Positions 10,218 to 21,823 of a DNA stretch of 64,000 nucleotides are shown piece after piece. Within the stretch, counting starts at the first letter, position 1. Every line of letters starts with the position of its first letter. The DNA is from Talinum fruticosum. Its lineage: Eukaryota; Streptophyta; Magnoliopsida; Caryophyllales; Talinaceae. Location: NCBI GenBank assembly GCA_021018815.1, contig JAITYX010000010.1, positions 868,001 to 932,000 on the forward strand, read 5' to 3'. The position numbers were made by a program, and so were the translations under genes. The notes beneath the pieces were generated by a model, which saw only the letters and a program-made list of their open reading frames with translations, searched no databases and was not told where the DNA came from.

Positions 10218-11500
10218 TGATGTGTAGTGGCGGAAGCAAAGAAAAAGATGGAAAAACCGCAAAACACACAACCGGGCAGAACAGGACCTGCAGGTGCGGT
10301 TCTGGGGAAAAGGGTGAAAGGAGGGGTAAATGATGGAGTTTTTGGACGAAATTTGGTGGAAAGTTAGTTAACTGGTTGGGGAAGGTTGTGGTAAAATTTG
10401 GGCAGCATCCAAGGTCGGGATCACCTTGAGCCAAATGCAAACAGAAAGCCTCGCTGGGTGGCTGTCCAGAATGAGGTTCTTTGTTTGTTTTTGGTGCTGG
10501 GGATGGAGTTCTTCTTGGATTGAGCTGAGATTTGGAGGGAATGGACTCAACTCATGTAAGATGAAGTGTGTGAAATTTGGGAAAGAGATGATTCGTGGAT
10601 TGGGAGATATGGTTGATGGAAGTCGCTGGATAGAACCTGGATTCTGGCTTGGATACAGAAACACCACCAAGCTGAATCAAGGGGCGCTCTCAAACGGTCC
10701 GGATACAGAAACACCACCGGGGTTTGGGAGACTCAAAGGACACCACCTAGATGCCAATCTAGGATACAGCTTTGAGGATTTAGAGGCTCGAGAAATCCAT
10801 CCCGAAAAAGAGTGTAACACTCAAGGTTTGTATATTCATCAAAAAGTTATTTACAAGGAAGCACAAGAGCTGAATTTATAATGCCTTGCTATGGCATTTA
10901 CATAACCGAATGTAAGCAGAATTCAAGCTGAAAAAAATGCAAAAATAAAATACTAACTAACAATATTCCTTTCCCTTTCTCCAAGCCAAGCTAGGGTGAA
11001 TTCTAGCCAAGTATTCCAAAATTGGGAACATGTGGCTAAGGCTTGTTTTCCCCTTCTCCAAGCTCCTTGATTCTTGATGCTTCTAAAATGCTTTTGTCAT
11101 CATCTTCCTTTGTTGTCCATCATTCGGCCAAGGTCTCCCATTAGCAAATATGGACCGACCATAGTAAGCACCAACTTATTTATGTACCTTGAGCATAACA
11201 TAGCAACATTTCCGGTCTTGACTAGAACAAACCTTCTTGCTTGACCATGGAGATTTTAGGTGGCTACTTTCACTAACCTTCTCAACTAAATTGGTAATTA
11301 CTTATTTATGAACAAAATCATAAGAACTTAATAATCCGGACTCATCATCCTCCGGGATCCATTAGCACCATGCGCTTGTTCTTTGAGCTTTTCCCTTGGT
11401 CATAAAATAAGCAAACATTTTCGGTTGACCATTAAGCAAACAAAGCTTTTCATCATGAATAATATTCAGCTCAAAACAGAAGGCTGTCCACTTTCCATCG
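10218..11500 (-). mobile_element. solo LTR, family D
   Basis: The LTR starts TGATGTGTAGTGGCGG and ends CTTTCCATCG, flanked by the perfect 5-bp target duplication GATGA (10213-10217 and 11501-11505). There is no internal region, so it is a solo LTR left by LTR-LTR recombination. The terminal base is G instead of the usual A. It is related to the family A LTR (same ends) but diverged inside. Hairpins lie at 10640-10678 and 10687-10730. Confidence 0.9.
10640..10730 (-). promoter_or_regulatory. pair of conserved-loop hairpins in LTR D
   Basis: First: GATTC...CTTGG pairs with CCAAG...GAATC (10640-10678). Second: CTC-CAAAC and CCGG pair with CCGG and TTTG-GAG (10687-10730). Both loops read ATACAGAAACACCA on the plus strand, i.e. 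TGGTGTTTCTGTAT in LTR sense. The spacer holds GGGGCG, the complement of the GNGCCCC spacer of other families. Confidence 0.6.
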
Positions 11501-12131
11501 GATGATGTTTGGAAAATTTGGGGTGCCATTTTATATCAAAGTGTTATGTTAGTTAGATGGTGACTTAATATAACACTACTAGTTACTTTTGGTTACACAT
11601 CTCATTCTTAGTACGAAACGTGAAGAGATATGTTTATAAAAGAGAAGTATAACCTACGGTTTATGTGGCTGAGTGGGAATCGTTGACTTGTTTTTGTAAC
11701 AACTACTTATATAATCAATATAATCGAATTGATTACGGAATCACATTAAATAAGTGATTTTAATAGTGAATTGATTCTCCCAAATTTGCTTAAATTAGGG
11801 ATGTTTAGAAATCTCAAGTGATGATTCAATCGGTTGTAATTTATCCAATATTACACAATACTCTCTCTATTTGCTCTCTCACGTTAATACCCAACATCAC
11901 ACGAGTTTATGGGTTTGGGTCGTTGTTGTTTCCGGCGACTCTAGTAGCCGCCGAGTACTCTTGACTTGGTAATTTAGGCAATTCAGAACTTGGACATACA
12001 ACTAGATTGGAGTGACTCGGGAGCTCGTTCGTGGGCTACCAAACGACAATCGATCTTAATCGCTTCCGCAATACTAAGGTTAGTCCTTATTTTCCAACAA
12101 TCCATAATGTTTAATCCAAGTACAACTAAAC

Positions 12132-13564
12132 TGAAGACTTAGGTATAACTCTCTATCTCTCTATGGTTTTGATTTCAAGTCATTCTTAGTGTTTAAGAAG
12201 CTCATCTTTAAGTTTTCATATTGTCGACCCACTCAGAAACCATATCTTGAGTAGAACGCATTTAATTAGGTTTCGACCCCTCAAACATAATTCAGAAAAT
12301 GGCATGAGTAAATAATTTCACAAACACTTCATATTCTGAGCACTAACTTAATGTTCTAAATGAAAATGAATTACTGCGTTAATTATCTTTTCTAAGTTAG
12401 GTTATTGAATGAAATTATTTACTTGATCGGGTTTACTCATTCTGATTATTCAATCTTATTAACTTGATCGGTTAAAGGATTTAATCAAGATGGAATTTGA
12501 ACCTAATGAATATTAGACTCGGAAAATTTCATTCTTTTAGAGTTGAAGATAATTATACACTTAATTATTACAAATTAATTATTATCTTTCCCTAATCTTA
12601 GACCAAAATATTTTTATACTTTGAGTACCACTTTGATTTGCTTTTGTAGGTTGATTAGAGTATTTTAATCTTATTTTGAAAAGCAAAAGCAACCGAGCTT
12701 CCTACCGATAAACACCAGCAGACAGAAAAACACCTTTTCGGACAAGGCTCGATACACCGTGTCGGGGTTGTTTGTTAACAAATCCGATAAACATCAACTT
12801 TAAGTCTAACGGTTGTTTCCACCCCATATTTAAGTCACAACCAGTTGGATGGACTACTTTTCGAGCCAAGGACCAAAGCACAACGTTCATCTTGCAACAG
12901 CCTTCTTTTCCGAGTGACTTAGACTGGCCGTTACAACGGCTAATGAAGCTCATAAGTCCAAAACTAGACTCAACGGCTACTTTGCCCTACCGAGTATAAA
13001 TAGAAGCCTTCCTACAAGACTTGGAGATTGATGAACTTGTTGGAACCGAACATAATCTACTCAATCTTCTAGCTTTTATAACTTTAGTTCTTAAGTTCTT
13101 ACTTTCCGAGTTATAAAGAGAAAGTTTTGTAATCACTTCTACATTTTCAACTCTCGTTAAGTCTCTTGACCGAGCTGTAAGGGTTAACTCAGCTCGGTTG
13201 TTCCCTAGGTATAAAGGTTACCTCGGTTAGGAAGTACTATATTAGATAAGAGAATTTATGAGTTTACGGAAAAACTTATCATTGAATTGTCTAAGGGAAC
13301 AATTCTATAAAGAGTCTATCCTTGTATTTTGTGGATTCAAAATAGTGGATTTGACTTGGTGCTTGGATTTGCATTATCCATGGTTTTCTGCCCCAAAAGG
13401 GTTTCCACGTAACTTCTATGTTTTTTTCCTTTCCGAGTCCAATCTAGACTCGGAAGCGCTTTCTAGGTCTTTGCTTGAGCGAGAATACTCTATTTATTTG
13501 TCAAAATCTTCCATCACCCTATTCACCCCCTCTAGGGTGACTCTCCTCCAAGAGCAAACCTTCA
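12132..13564 (+). repeat. S 5' LTR
   Basis: Borders TGAAG (12132) and CTTCA (13564) are set by comparison with the inverted copy at 58989-60411, which is nearly the same length (1,433 versus 1,423 bp). A TATA box TATAAATAG lies at 12995-13003. The LTR ends directly before the primer-binding site. Coding-like frames inside it are not conserved between the two copies. Confidence 0.85.
12995..13003 (+). promoter_or_regulatory. TATA box of S LTR
   Basis: TATAAATAG in the expected U3/R position, about 570 bp before the LTR end. Confidence 0.6.
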
Positions 13565-13566
13565 AT

Positions 13567-13578
13567 TGGTATCAAAGC
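13567..13578 (+). other. S primer-binding site
   Basis: TGGTATCAAAGC starts two bases after the LTR end and differs by one base from the initiator-Met site TGGTATCAGAGC. Confidence 0.8.
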
Positions 13579-13623
13579 TTAGTCTTTTAAAAGGATCTCA
13601 CAGTCTAAAGTTTTAAAGATCGG

Positions 13624-14120
13624 ATGACTCAAAACAATGGAGACTTCGATGAAGGAAAATTGTTCATTAGATCACCCAAGTTTAAGAGGTTCAAACTTTA
13701 CACACTTGGAAGAAGATGATGGAGTGCTTTATCTACGATTGTGATGAGGATATCCGGAACATTATCCAAAATAGGAACTATACTCCCACAAAGATGGAAG
13801 GAACAACACCTGTACCCAAGGTAAAGTCCGAGTTCACCACTGAAGAAAATGAGAAGTACAGGAAGAACTTCAAGGCCATAAACACTCGATGTGTGCAATT
13901 AATCCAGAAGAATACAATAGAGTGTCTGCATGTGACATATCCAAAGAAGTATGGGATACGTTGGTCAACACTTATGAAGGAACCAACCAAGTGAAGCAAG
14001 CAAAAATAAGTTAGTTCCTCCACAAATATAAGATGTTCAAAATGGAACCTGATGAGAACATCACTCGGATGTACATCCACTTCACTGAGATTGTCAACAA
14101 TCTCAAGTCTCTTGGAAGAA
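13624..14120 (+). pseudogene. S gag N-terminal half
   Basis: The likely start is ATG at 13624 (MTQNNGDFDEG), 45 bases after the primer site. A frameshift near 13700 moves into the frame THWKKMMECFIYDCDEDI and NRNYTPTKM, typical of the copia Gag N-terminus (DUF4219/UBN2 type: a W about eight residues before a hydrophobic helix). More frame changes follow near 13990-14100. Solo LTR C interrupts the gene at 14121. Confidence 0.75.
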
Positions 14121-14170
14121 AGATCTGATGGATATTTCTATCCAAACTTAATTTCCAAGAGTCATGGGGT

Positions 14171-14671
14171 CTCAAGCTAAGGCATAAGAGGAGTCAAGCT
14201 TAATTTGAAGATAATTTTGGGCTCTAAAATGCCTATTCTGGTCCGGATTGAAGCAAGTGGAACTAGAACTTGCAAGGATGTGGAAATTGTCTTTCTATGA
14301 CGATTAGTATATAAATAATTCATGTTTAAGAGCTAAGGAAAAGCATGCATCAAGGACGGTCCAAAAATGCCTAAAAGGTATTTTAGGCGCATTTTGCTCA
14401 AACTGAATTTTATGGATTAATTTGAAGATCATTTTGGGCTCTCAAGCTAAGGTATGAGAGGAGTCAAGCTTAATTTGAAGATCATTTTGGGCTCCAAAAT
14501 GCCTATTCTAGTCCGGATTGAAGCAAGTGAAACTAGAACTTGCAAGGATGTGGAAATTGCCTTTCTATGACAATTAGTATATAAATAATTCATGTTTAAG
14601 AGCTAAGGCAAAGCATGCATCGAGGACTAAAGGGTATTTTAGGTGCATTTTGCTCAAACTAAATTTTATGG
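14171..14671 (+). repeat. 270-bp tandem duplication in solo LTR C
   Basis: CTCAAGCTAAGG...AAATTTTATGG occurs twice in direct order, starting at 14171 and 14441, with scattered substitutions. The minus-strand C LTR has the segment once. Confidence 0.85.
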
Positions 14672-15173
14672 CCGAAGGTTCCATGCTCGGTCAAGGGTCA
14701 ATGGCCGGACCATCCCAATGAATCAACAAGCTGAAAATGTGCATTGAAAGAAAGGAGATTCTAGAGGAATTCCTAAGCACTAGCATTAGTGGAATAACAA
14801 GCTTGCTTGCACAAGGGGAAGGAAGATACTTGGCAGAAAATGCACCATGCATTTTCCACCATATGTTCCCTAGAGTTTCAAAGCTGGGCAAGAATGCTCC
14901 TCCACATCCGGCCCTCCATCCTTGCTTGAAGAAGGGGAAGCTTAATTCAAGCCTTTGATTATTATTTTGTTTTAAGCTTTATTTATTTTCAGCATACTTT
15001 TTATTTTCTATAAATAGCCCTTGTATTAAGCTTTGTAAAAACACAACTTTTGATGATGAATATATGAACATTGAGCTAGATTGCTCGTACAAGTTGGATT
15101 ACTCGTTCCCCTTTGAATTCTCAAATGTTGTATCTAAGTTTGGAAACTTGGTGGTGTCCTTTTGAGTCCTTAA

Positions 15174-15250
15174 GCTGGCTAGTGGTGTTTCTATATCTAG
15201 CCAAGCGAGAGGTGCCCCAAGACTTTTCAAGGTGGTGTTTCGTATCCTTG
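15174..15250 (+). promoter_or_regulatory. pair of conserved-loop hairpins in LTR C
   Basis: GCTGGCTA pairs with TAGCCAAGC around loop GTGGTGTTTCTATATC (15174-15206). CAAGG pairs with CCTTG around loop TGGTGTTTCGTAT (15228-15250). The spacer contains GGTGCCCC. The pair lies about 165 bases downstream of the TATA box, so it should be in the transcript leader. Confidence 0.6.
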
Positions 15251-15956
15251 AGAACCTTGGCACTATCAGGTTACCCAACTTCAAAAATTCAAAACTCCAA
15301 AAATATAAACCCCCTTCATTCCAAATTTCACCCACACCTCTCTAGATGAGTTGAGTCAGCCCCCTCAAATCTCAGCTCAATCCAAGCATCCGTTTGACCT
15401 CGTCCATCAAAACACCCAGAGCTCTGTCATTACGGACTCCAGCCCAGCGAGACAGAATTTGAGCCATCGGTTCGAGGTGATCCCGACCTCTAATGAAGAC
15501 CCATTTTTTACCACCTCTTCCCAATTCCCTCCATAACTTCCCCTCCAAATTTCAACTCCATCCAAATACTCTACCGACCCCCACCTCCAAAAAACAAAGA
15601 GCCTCATTCCGGACAGCAGCCCGGTGAGTCTTTCTGTTTGCCTTTAGTTCAAGGTGATACCGACCTTGAATGAACTCTAAATTTTTACCAGCCCTTCCTC
15701 ACCTCCCCAAAAACTAACCCTCAAAATTGCATCTTCAAATTCCACCATTTACCCTTCCATCACTCTGATCTTCCAAGGTCGCACTAAAGAAGGCCATTCC
15801 GCTCGATTTTTCTTCTTTGCACCTTAACCACTTTTCTACCCCCTTTTCCATCTACCCTAGCTAAGCACCAACTTGGTATTATAGTGTGCTACTATACATC
15901 AAGATCTCTCACGAAGAAGTCGTCTGAAAAATTCCGAGAAGTTTACCAAAGAGAAG

Positions 15957-16460
15957 ATGGGTCCTAAGGTGACAACAATCGAGGAAGCTCAAGATCTTTC
16001 CAAGTTAAAGCTAGATGAGCTCATTGGGAAGTTACTCGTTCATGAGTTGCACCTAGAAGAAGAGGAAGCTGAGGTCAGTACCAAAAGAAATATTGCACTC
16101 AAGGCCTTAGAAAATAGACAACAAAGTCCGAGCTCCTCGGATTCTGAAGAAGATCCCATGTCACTCATTGCCTAAGGTTTTAAGAAGATGATGAAATACA
16201 AAAAGTGGAAAAAGAGGCTAAAGCAGGACTTATACAAGAAAGACAAGAAAGGTAAATACTCATCCTATTGTAATTTGTCTCTAACTGAGAACTCTAGCCA
16301 TTTTGAGTGTGGTAGCAAGGAGCACATAGTCAAGGACTATCCAAAGAGAAAGAAGGATAGATTGAAGAAAAAGGATATGGTAGCTACCTGGTTAACAATT
16401 TAGAAGAAGATGATGATTCCGATGACTCAAAGTGTCTAATGGCACTATTAGACTTAGAAG
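15957..16460 (+). pseudogene. S gag C-terminal half with degenerate zinc knuckle
   Basis: Continuing after the solo LTR, the frame reads TTIEEAQDLSKLKLDELIGK and LLVHELHLEEEEAEV, then SSSDSEEDPMSLIA, all standard for Sirevirus-type Gag. After a stop and frame change, HFECGSKEHIVKDYPKRKKD is the nucleocapsid knuckle: only one cysteine of the CX2CX4HX4C pattern remains and the last is a tyrosine. RNA binding by this copy is therefore lost. Confidence 0.8.
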
Positions 16461-17218
16461 TTGGATCTAAGTCGAGGCAGTGATGAATCAAATACGAGGA
16501 GACAGATGCTTAGGAGGTAATCAATTATTTCCTCAAGTTTTCCAAACTTGATCTTACTAGATATATTTTTACATTGGAAGAAAAGTCTAATTCTGAATCC
16601 TCTAAATTCAAAGAGCAACTAGAGTCCGTTAATGCTGAGAGCATCACTCTTATAAAGGAATTAGAAAACTTGAGACAAAATTTGAAAGTACTTGAGACCG
16701 AGTACTCAAGATAATAACACCGAGTTTGAGTGCCTCGAAAAGAGAATGAGAAGCTAAAAAGAAGCTCAATGAGTCTCAAGAGTTGGTTTAGAAACTTACT
16801 CAAGGTCAGAAAAACCTTTATTTATTACTTGGCTCTCAGTGTGTTTCATTTTGAAAAAAGGGACTTGGTTACAATGCTAAAGAGAAAGATAACTCTTACA
16901 ACAATCTTTTCAAAATTAATTCCAAAACTATTAAGTTCGGGAAGGCTGAGCATGGTCCCATATATTCACAGAGAAAAGGGACTGAGCCCATACCAGTTTT
17001 ATGAAAAAGCCTTCTCAACCCGTTTACAAAAAGAGGTTTTCAAAGAAAAGAGACACATACTCGAGTCCTCTAGAAAGAAGACTCGAGAATAAGACTAAAT
17101 CCAAAATTATTCAAATCTAGGTTCCCAAAAGTGCTCTTCCTTAGAAAAGGATCACGAGTTAAAACTATTACTCGGGTTTATAAGAGCAAGTGAGAAGGGT
17201 TAGTTTGTTTCTATTTTG
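16461..17218 (+). pseudogene. S gag-pol linker/protease region, degraded
   Basis: Between gag and integrase the translation is broken into short charged pieces (SSKFKEQLESVNAESITLIK in one frame; KVRKTFIYYLALSVFHFEKR in another). This is where copia protease and the long coiled-coil Gag tail of Sireviruses should lie. No clear D-S/T-G protease site is visible. Assignment rests on position. Confidence 0.5.
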
Positions 17219-18180
17219 CGGAGTTACTCAGAAACAAAAGGGTCATTGGTACTTAGACAGTGGTTGCTCATGGCACATTCAGGAGATTCAAGACTCTTCT
17301 TTGAGCTATAAGATCTAAAAGGAGGAAAAGTCACATTTGGAGATAACAACAAAGGCAAGATAGTTGGGATTGGCGGAATTGGCAAGGAGATAATTCGATC
17401 GGTTCAATCTACCTTGTCAAAGGGGCTCAAGTACAATATTTTGAGCATTTCTCAATTATGTGGCAAAGTCCAAGAGGTAAGATTCACTCGGACCAACTGC
17501 TTCATTTCGATGCGAGTCACCAAAGAAACAAAGTTCTCGAGTCCGAGGTCGGGTAAAACTTACGCAATTCCTTTTTCATATTCTAGTCAAGATTTATCTT
17601 GCTTAAAAGCATCTTTAAATGATGATTCATGGACATGGTATTGTAGACTAGGCCATATCAGCATGCATACCATTAAGAAGCTTGCATCTCATGGATTAGT
17701 TAAGAGTTTACCTAAGCTGTGCATTTAAGAAAGATAAAATTTGTGCGGCATGCACAAAAGGAAAGCAAGTAAGATCATCTTTCAAACCACTTAAGATAGT
17801 ATCTACATCTAAAGTGCTTGAATTGATTCATATCGATTTGTGTGGTGAAATTCTTATCAAAAGCTTAGGAGGTAAATAATATGTGCTAGTTATTGTTGAT
17901 GATTACTCACGATTTACCGGGGTGTGTTTTCCGAAGAACAAGAACGAAGCATTCAAAGAATTCACTAAGATCCGTAGGAAAATTCAAGTGGAGTATGAGA
18001 TTCAAATCGGGAGAATTCGAACCGACCATAGAAGGGAGTTCGACTACTCACAATTTGCGAGACTTCTATGACAAGAATAGGATCTCCTAAAACTTCTCAG
18101 CACCAAGAATTCCTCAACGGAATGGAGTAGTAGAGAGAAAAATAGAATATTTGAAGAAATAGGAAGGACAATGATGATTG
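17219..18180 (+). pseudogene. S integrase
   Basis: The frame at 17414-17728 has LKYNILSISQLC and the GAG-pre-integrase motif WYCRLGHISMHTIKKLASHG. The zinc motif CAACTKGKQV follows in another frame. The catalytic core shows HIDLCGEI (first D), VIVDDYSRFTGVCFPKNK, IRTDHRREFD (second D; normally SDHGGEF) and RNGVVERK (E). All three acidic residues can be found but lie in different frames, with stops between, so no functional integrase can be made. Confidence 0.85.
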
Positions 18181-18875
18181 ATAATGATCTACCTTACTAT
18201 TTCAGGCTGAGGCAATCAACACGGAAAATTACACACCGAACGGATGCCTCATCGAGCCATTCTGAAGAAGACACCTTATGTGCTTGTACAAGAGAAAGAA
18301 GCCCAACATTTCCTACTTCAAACCATTCAGGTGTAAATGCTAAGTACATAACAATGGTAAGGAACATCCGATCAAGTTTGATGCACGGTCGGATGAAGGT
18401 ATATTTCTAGGTTACTCATCTTATAGGAAGGCTTATAGAATTTTTAACAAAAGAACTAATAAAGTGGAAGAAAGTATCCATGTTGTTTTTAATGAGATTG
18501 ATCATGACAAGTGAATCTACCTTCTTAGATCTCAAGCTCAACCGAGATGAAGATGATATGGCTGAAACCGAGCTCAGAATGAATCAAAATAAAGGAACTA
18601 AGGCAACTTAGAATGAGCAAGTACGAGACTATTGAAGATCAAGCTGAATATGTTCAACAAGATGAAGTAGTTGAAGAACGAGACCATTCAATTAACAAAC
18701 TTGGTAAATCGGAGGACAAGTAAAGCTTTCAAATATGCATCCAATCACCTACCCGAGAATATTCTTTCCGATATCAACAGTGGGGTAAGAACTCGTTCTT
18801 CTTTAAAAATCTATGTTCATTTTTAGCATTCATTTCATTGATTGAACCTAAAAATGTACTCAAAGCCCTACTTGA
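18181..18875 (+). pseudogene. S integrase C-terminus and integrase-RT linker, degraded
   Basis: Short pieces match the C-terminal integrase/DUF region of copia pol (e.g. a GYS-SKAYRIF-NKRT-like block near 18400-18450, read across frames). The rest is charged linker rich in Glu and Asp. Many stops. Confidence 0.5.
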
Positions 18876-19712
18876 ACCAAAATAGGTAGAGGCCATGCAA
18901 GAAGAATTAACTCACTTTTAAAGAAACCAAGTCCGGATTCCGACCAAATGACCTTCGACCACCCAGTTATAGGAACTAAATGGGTTTTCAAGAACAAACT
19001 GGATGAGGGAGGGTTGGTAGTCGAAATAAGGCCAGATTAGTTACTTAAGGATATAACCAAAAGAGAGAATTGATTATGGGGAAACTTTGCACCTGTTGCT
19101 AGGATTGAGGCAATCATAATTCTCTTAGCATTTGCATCTAGCATAAACATTAAGTTTTATCAAATGGATGTTAAATGTGCATTAATCAATGAATTCAAGA
19201 AGAAGTTTATGTTGTGTAACCCCTTGGATTTAAAAACTCTCAATTTCCAAATGATGTTTTCAAATTGCATAAAGCTTTTTATGGTATGAAACAGGCTCCC
19301 GGAGCTTGGTATAAAAGAATAAGCAATTTCTTGGTTGAAAATGACTTCAAAAGAGGTCAGATTGACAAAACTCTTTTACAAAAACCAAGAGGAATGATTT
19401 TCTCATTATCCGGATCTATGTTGCTGACATTATTTTTGGAGATACTACTGAAGCTCTATGCCAAGAGTTTTATGAGTTAATGAGACAGGAATTCCAAATA
19501 GCATAATGGGAGAACTCAATTTCTTCCTTGGATTACAAATCAAGCAAGAAAAGGATGACATCTATGTCCATCAATCAAAATACACCAAGGAGTTATTGAA
19601 AAAGTACAAGCTACAAGATGTGAAGCATGCAACAACACCGATGAGTAGTAGTTTAAAACTGGACTCGGATGAGAAAGGTAAAGCTATAGATCGAAACTCT
19701 ATAGAGGTATGA
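18876..19712 (+). pseudogene. S reverse transcriptase with YVDD changed to YVAD
   Basis: The copia RT blocks can be read across frames: FAPVARIEAIIILLAFASS, FYQMDVKCALI (first catalytic D), VFKLHKAFYGMKQAPGAWYK, and then IYVADIIFG, where copia elements have YVDD. The first of the two catalytic aspartates in this box is alanine (codon at about 19421-19423, GCT). Downstream MGELNFFLGLQIKQEKDDIY and VHQSKYTKELLKKY are in frame at 19506-19712. Inactive by this change alone. Confidence 0.88.
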
Positions 19713-19879
19713 ATGGGTTTCTACTTTATCTTACATCTAGTAGGCTAGATATCATGTCTAGTGTCTGCCTTTGTGGAAGATTTCAAGCTAACCCTAAGGA
19801 ATCACATCTCACTCGTGGTGAAGAGAATTTTTAGATAAATTGTAGGGACTTAGACACTTGGTCTCCGGTATTCAAAGGC

Positions 19880-20359
19880 CTTAGATCTAACCCTCACTGG
19901 ATACTCGGATGCTGACTATATTGGATATGAAGTTGATAGAAAGAGTACATCAGGAGCATGCTAATTTCTAGGTCAATCACTCATCTCATGACATTCAATG
20001 AAGCAAAATTCGGTTGCTCTATCAACTGCCGAGGTTGAGTACATAGCACCTGGAGCTTGCTATGCTCAGATTCTCTGGATCAAGCAAAACTTAAAGGATC
20101 TAGGATTGTCATTCACATCTATCCCAATCAAATATGATAATCAAAATGCCATCGAGCATCACGAAGAATCCGAGTTCGAGCATTAAAAAATGAAACACAT
20201 TGAGGTCAAGTATCATTTTCGAGAGACCACTTTAAGAAAGGTGATATTGAACTTGAGTTTATTCCTACCAAATTTGAATTAGTCGATATTTTCACAAAAC
20301 CTCCGAGTGAAGATCGGTTTTGTTTTATTAGGAATGAACTTGGCGTGTTAATTGCATGA
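19880..20359 (+). pseudogene. S RNase H and polyprotein C-terminus
   Basis: Copia RNase H blocks are present: DADYIGYEVDRKSTSG, then SMKQNSVALSTAEVEYIAPG, then KYDNQNAI and KHIEVKYHF. The final residues GVLIA are followed by TGA at 20357-20359. Frame changes and an in-frame stop occur near 19965 and 20185. This is the last domain in the copia order and ends the polyprotein. Confidence 0.85.
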
Positions 20360-20558
20360 TTGTCTAATTTATTGAGAATTTGATTGATTGTTATGTATTC
20401 TGAGTGAATAACAAATGGATCGGTTGAACTAAGATGAGACTCGAGCTATGAGTTAGAGGCAAGTTTTCATATTTGTGGCCTAGTTGTGCGCATAGCTAAC
20501 TAACCTCCACAAATACAAAGAGGTCCAATAAGAGTTTTATACCATTCCAATAAGAGTT

Positions 20559-20600
<42 letters not shown>

Positions 20601-20644
20601 TGTAGTGGCGGAAGCAAAGAAAAAGGAGAGGAAACCGCAAGGTA
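20346..20644 (+). repeat. source region of the inverted copy at 9859-10022
   Basis: Segments 20346-20367 and 20497-20644 both occur inverted at 9859-9880 and 9889-10022. The two segments are 129 bases apart here but 8 bases apart there. Confidence 0.75.
20565..20595. repeat. (AT)n microsatellite, A1 insertion site
   Basis: About 15 AT units directly left of the A1 LTR. The right flank of A1 (25525-) continues with ATATATATAT, so A1 inserted in an AT tract. Confidence 0.9.
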
Positions 20645-21823
20645 CACATCCAGGCGGAATGCAGCCTGATTGCGCAGTCTTGGGAGATCGGGTGAAAGGT
20701 GGGGCAAAAGTGCTTGGTCTTGGCTGAAATTTGGTGGGGAAGTATGTAACTGGTAAAGGAAGATCGTGACCAAGTTTCGTTAAATTTCGATAAGGGAAAC
20801 TCCCTGAACAGATAGCCTGAAGTTGATGCAACCGGCTGGTGCATGTACGCAGACACCCTTTGTTTGGTTTCGATGTGGAGGATGGAGATGTTCTTGGATG
20901 GAGTTGAAAATTGGAGGAATGGAAGTAGATGGACGGGAAGGATTGTGGTTAAAATTTGGAGTGAAATGGCTAGGTAGATTGTGAGATATGAGGCGGCAAA
21001 GTGAGGGATAGAACCTTGACTCGGGCTCGGATACAGCAACACCACCGAGTGAATCAAGGGCGCTCCTAAGCGATCCGAATACAGCAACACCACCGGGACT
21101 TGGGAGACTCAAAGGACACCACCGTGATGCCAAGCACGGATACAGCTTTGAGAATTTAGAAACGAGCAATCCAGCTCAAGAGTTTAAACTCATATATATT
21201 CGTCAAAAGGTGTATTACAATGGAGCATAGGTGCTGAATATATAATGCTTCATGTGAGCATTTACATAACCAAATCCAAGCTGAAAAATAAAGCAAAACA
21301 AAATGCTAACTAATTAGATGCTTTCCTCCTCTCCAAGTTAAGCTTGAAGAATTTCTAGCCAGTATTGTTTGATAGGGAACATGTGGCCGAGATTTGTTGC
21401 CCCTTCTCCAAGCTCTCTTCTAACCACCTTCCACTAGTGGTAGTGCCTTCTAGAATGCTCTAGCTTGGTGTTCTTGGTAGCTCCATGTGATGCATGACCA
21501 TAAACCCTTCGGCCCTCCCTTGGACCGACCCTCATGACATGAATTTATTTATGTTCAAAGCACTTAAGATAATAATATTTGTATCATTGCTTGTTTGTAC
21601 TTGGCCGATCATTCCTAGCTTAACCATGGAAATTTGGTGAGCTTGATTTCTCAACTATCTCCCTTAACACCTTGATTTATTTATGAACAAATAATCAATG
21701 ATCATCCTCCCGGCTCGATCGACATTATACGCATGAGAAATAACGAGCATTCCCGGTTGTTTTGCATTCATGTTGAGCTGAACATTTTCTGTCTTCTTAC
21801 CCATGGCTGGCCACTTTCCATCA
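20596..21823 (-). repeat. A1 3' LTR
   Basis: Plus-sense ends are TGATGTGTAGTGGCGG and CCACTTTCCATCA; sense is TGATGGAAAGTGG...CTACACATCA. Length 1,228 bp. Long open frames inside (up to 178 codons) are also seen in the other LTR copies but run through different strands and frames, so I do not treat them as genes. Confidence 0.92.

Larger units (their letters stand above)
10023..12131. other. unassigned retroelement-like DNA around solo LTR D
   Basis: Outside the solo LTR (10218-11500), both flanks (10023-10217 and 11501-12131) look like one older sequence split by the insertion. It has no coding frame. The stretch 11850-12109 resembles the 3' half of a copia-type LTR, ending TTTTCCAACA at about 12109, but no primer-binding site follows, so this is only a suggestion. 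Confidence 0.4.
14121..15906 (+). mobile_element. solo LTR, family C, inside copia S gag
   Basis: The LTR runs 14126-15901 (TGATGGATATTTC...CTATACATCA) between perfect target duplications AGATC at 14121-14125 and 15902-15906. No internal region is present, so it is a solo LTR, younger than S. It carries a TATA box TATAAATAG near 15009, hairpins at 15174-15206 and 15228-15250, and a 270-bp tandem duplication (14171-14440 and 14441-14671) that the other C copy (53577-56278) lacks. Confidence 0.92.
12132..20496 (+). mobile_element. S: Ty1/copia (Sirevirus-like) element, 3' LTR missing
   Basis: A plus-strand copia element has a 5' LTR (12132-13564), primer site, gag (interrupted by solo LTR C), integrase, RT and RNase H in the copia order. 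The polyprotein stop is at 20357-20359. Sequence then continues as 3' UTR to about 20496 and stops before any polypurine tract or 3' LTR. The long LTR, the gag style (KLDELIGKLLVHEL) and the RT blocks fit the Sirevirus (SIRE/Maximus) lineage. Many stops and frameshifts make it dead. A minus-strand LTR of the same family is at 58989-60411. Confidence 0.88.

Noticed and set aside
10023..12109. second complete copia element left of S
   Set aside because: Only an LTR-like end (TTTTCCAACA) is visible; no primer site or coding domain.
20557..21169. 178- and 129-codon frames in the A1 3' LTR
   Set aside because: Same reason; they start in the AT microsatellite or end inside the LTR.
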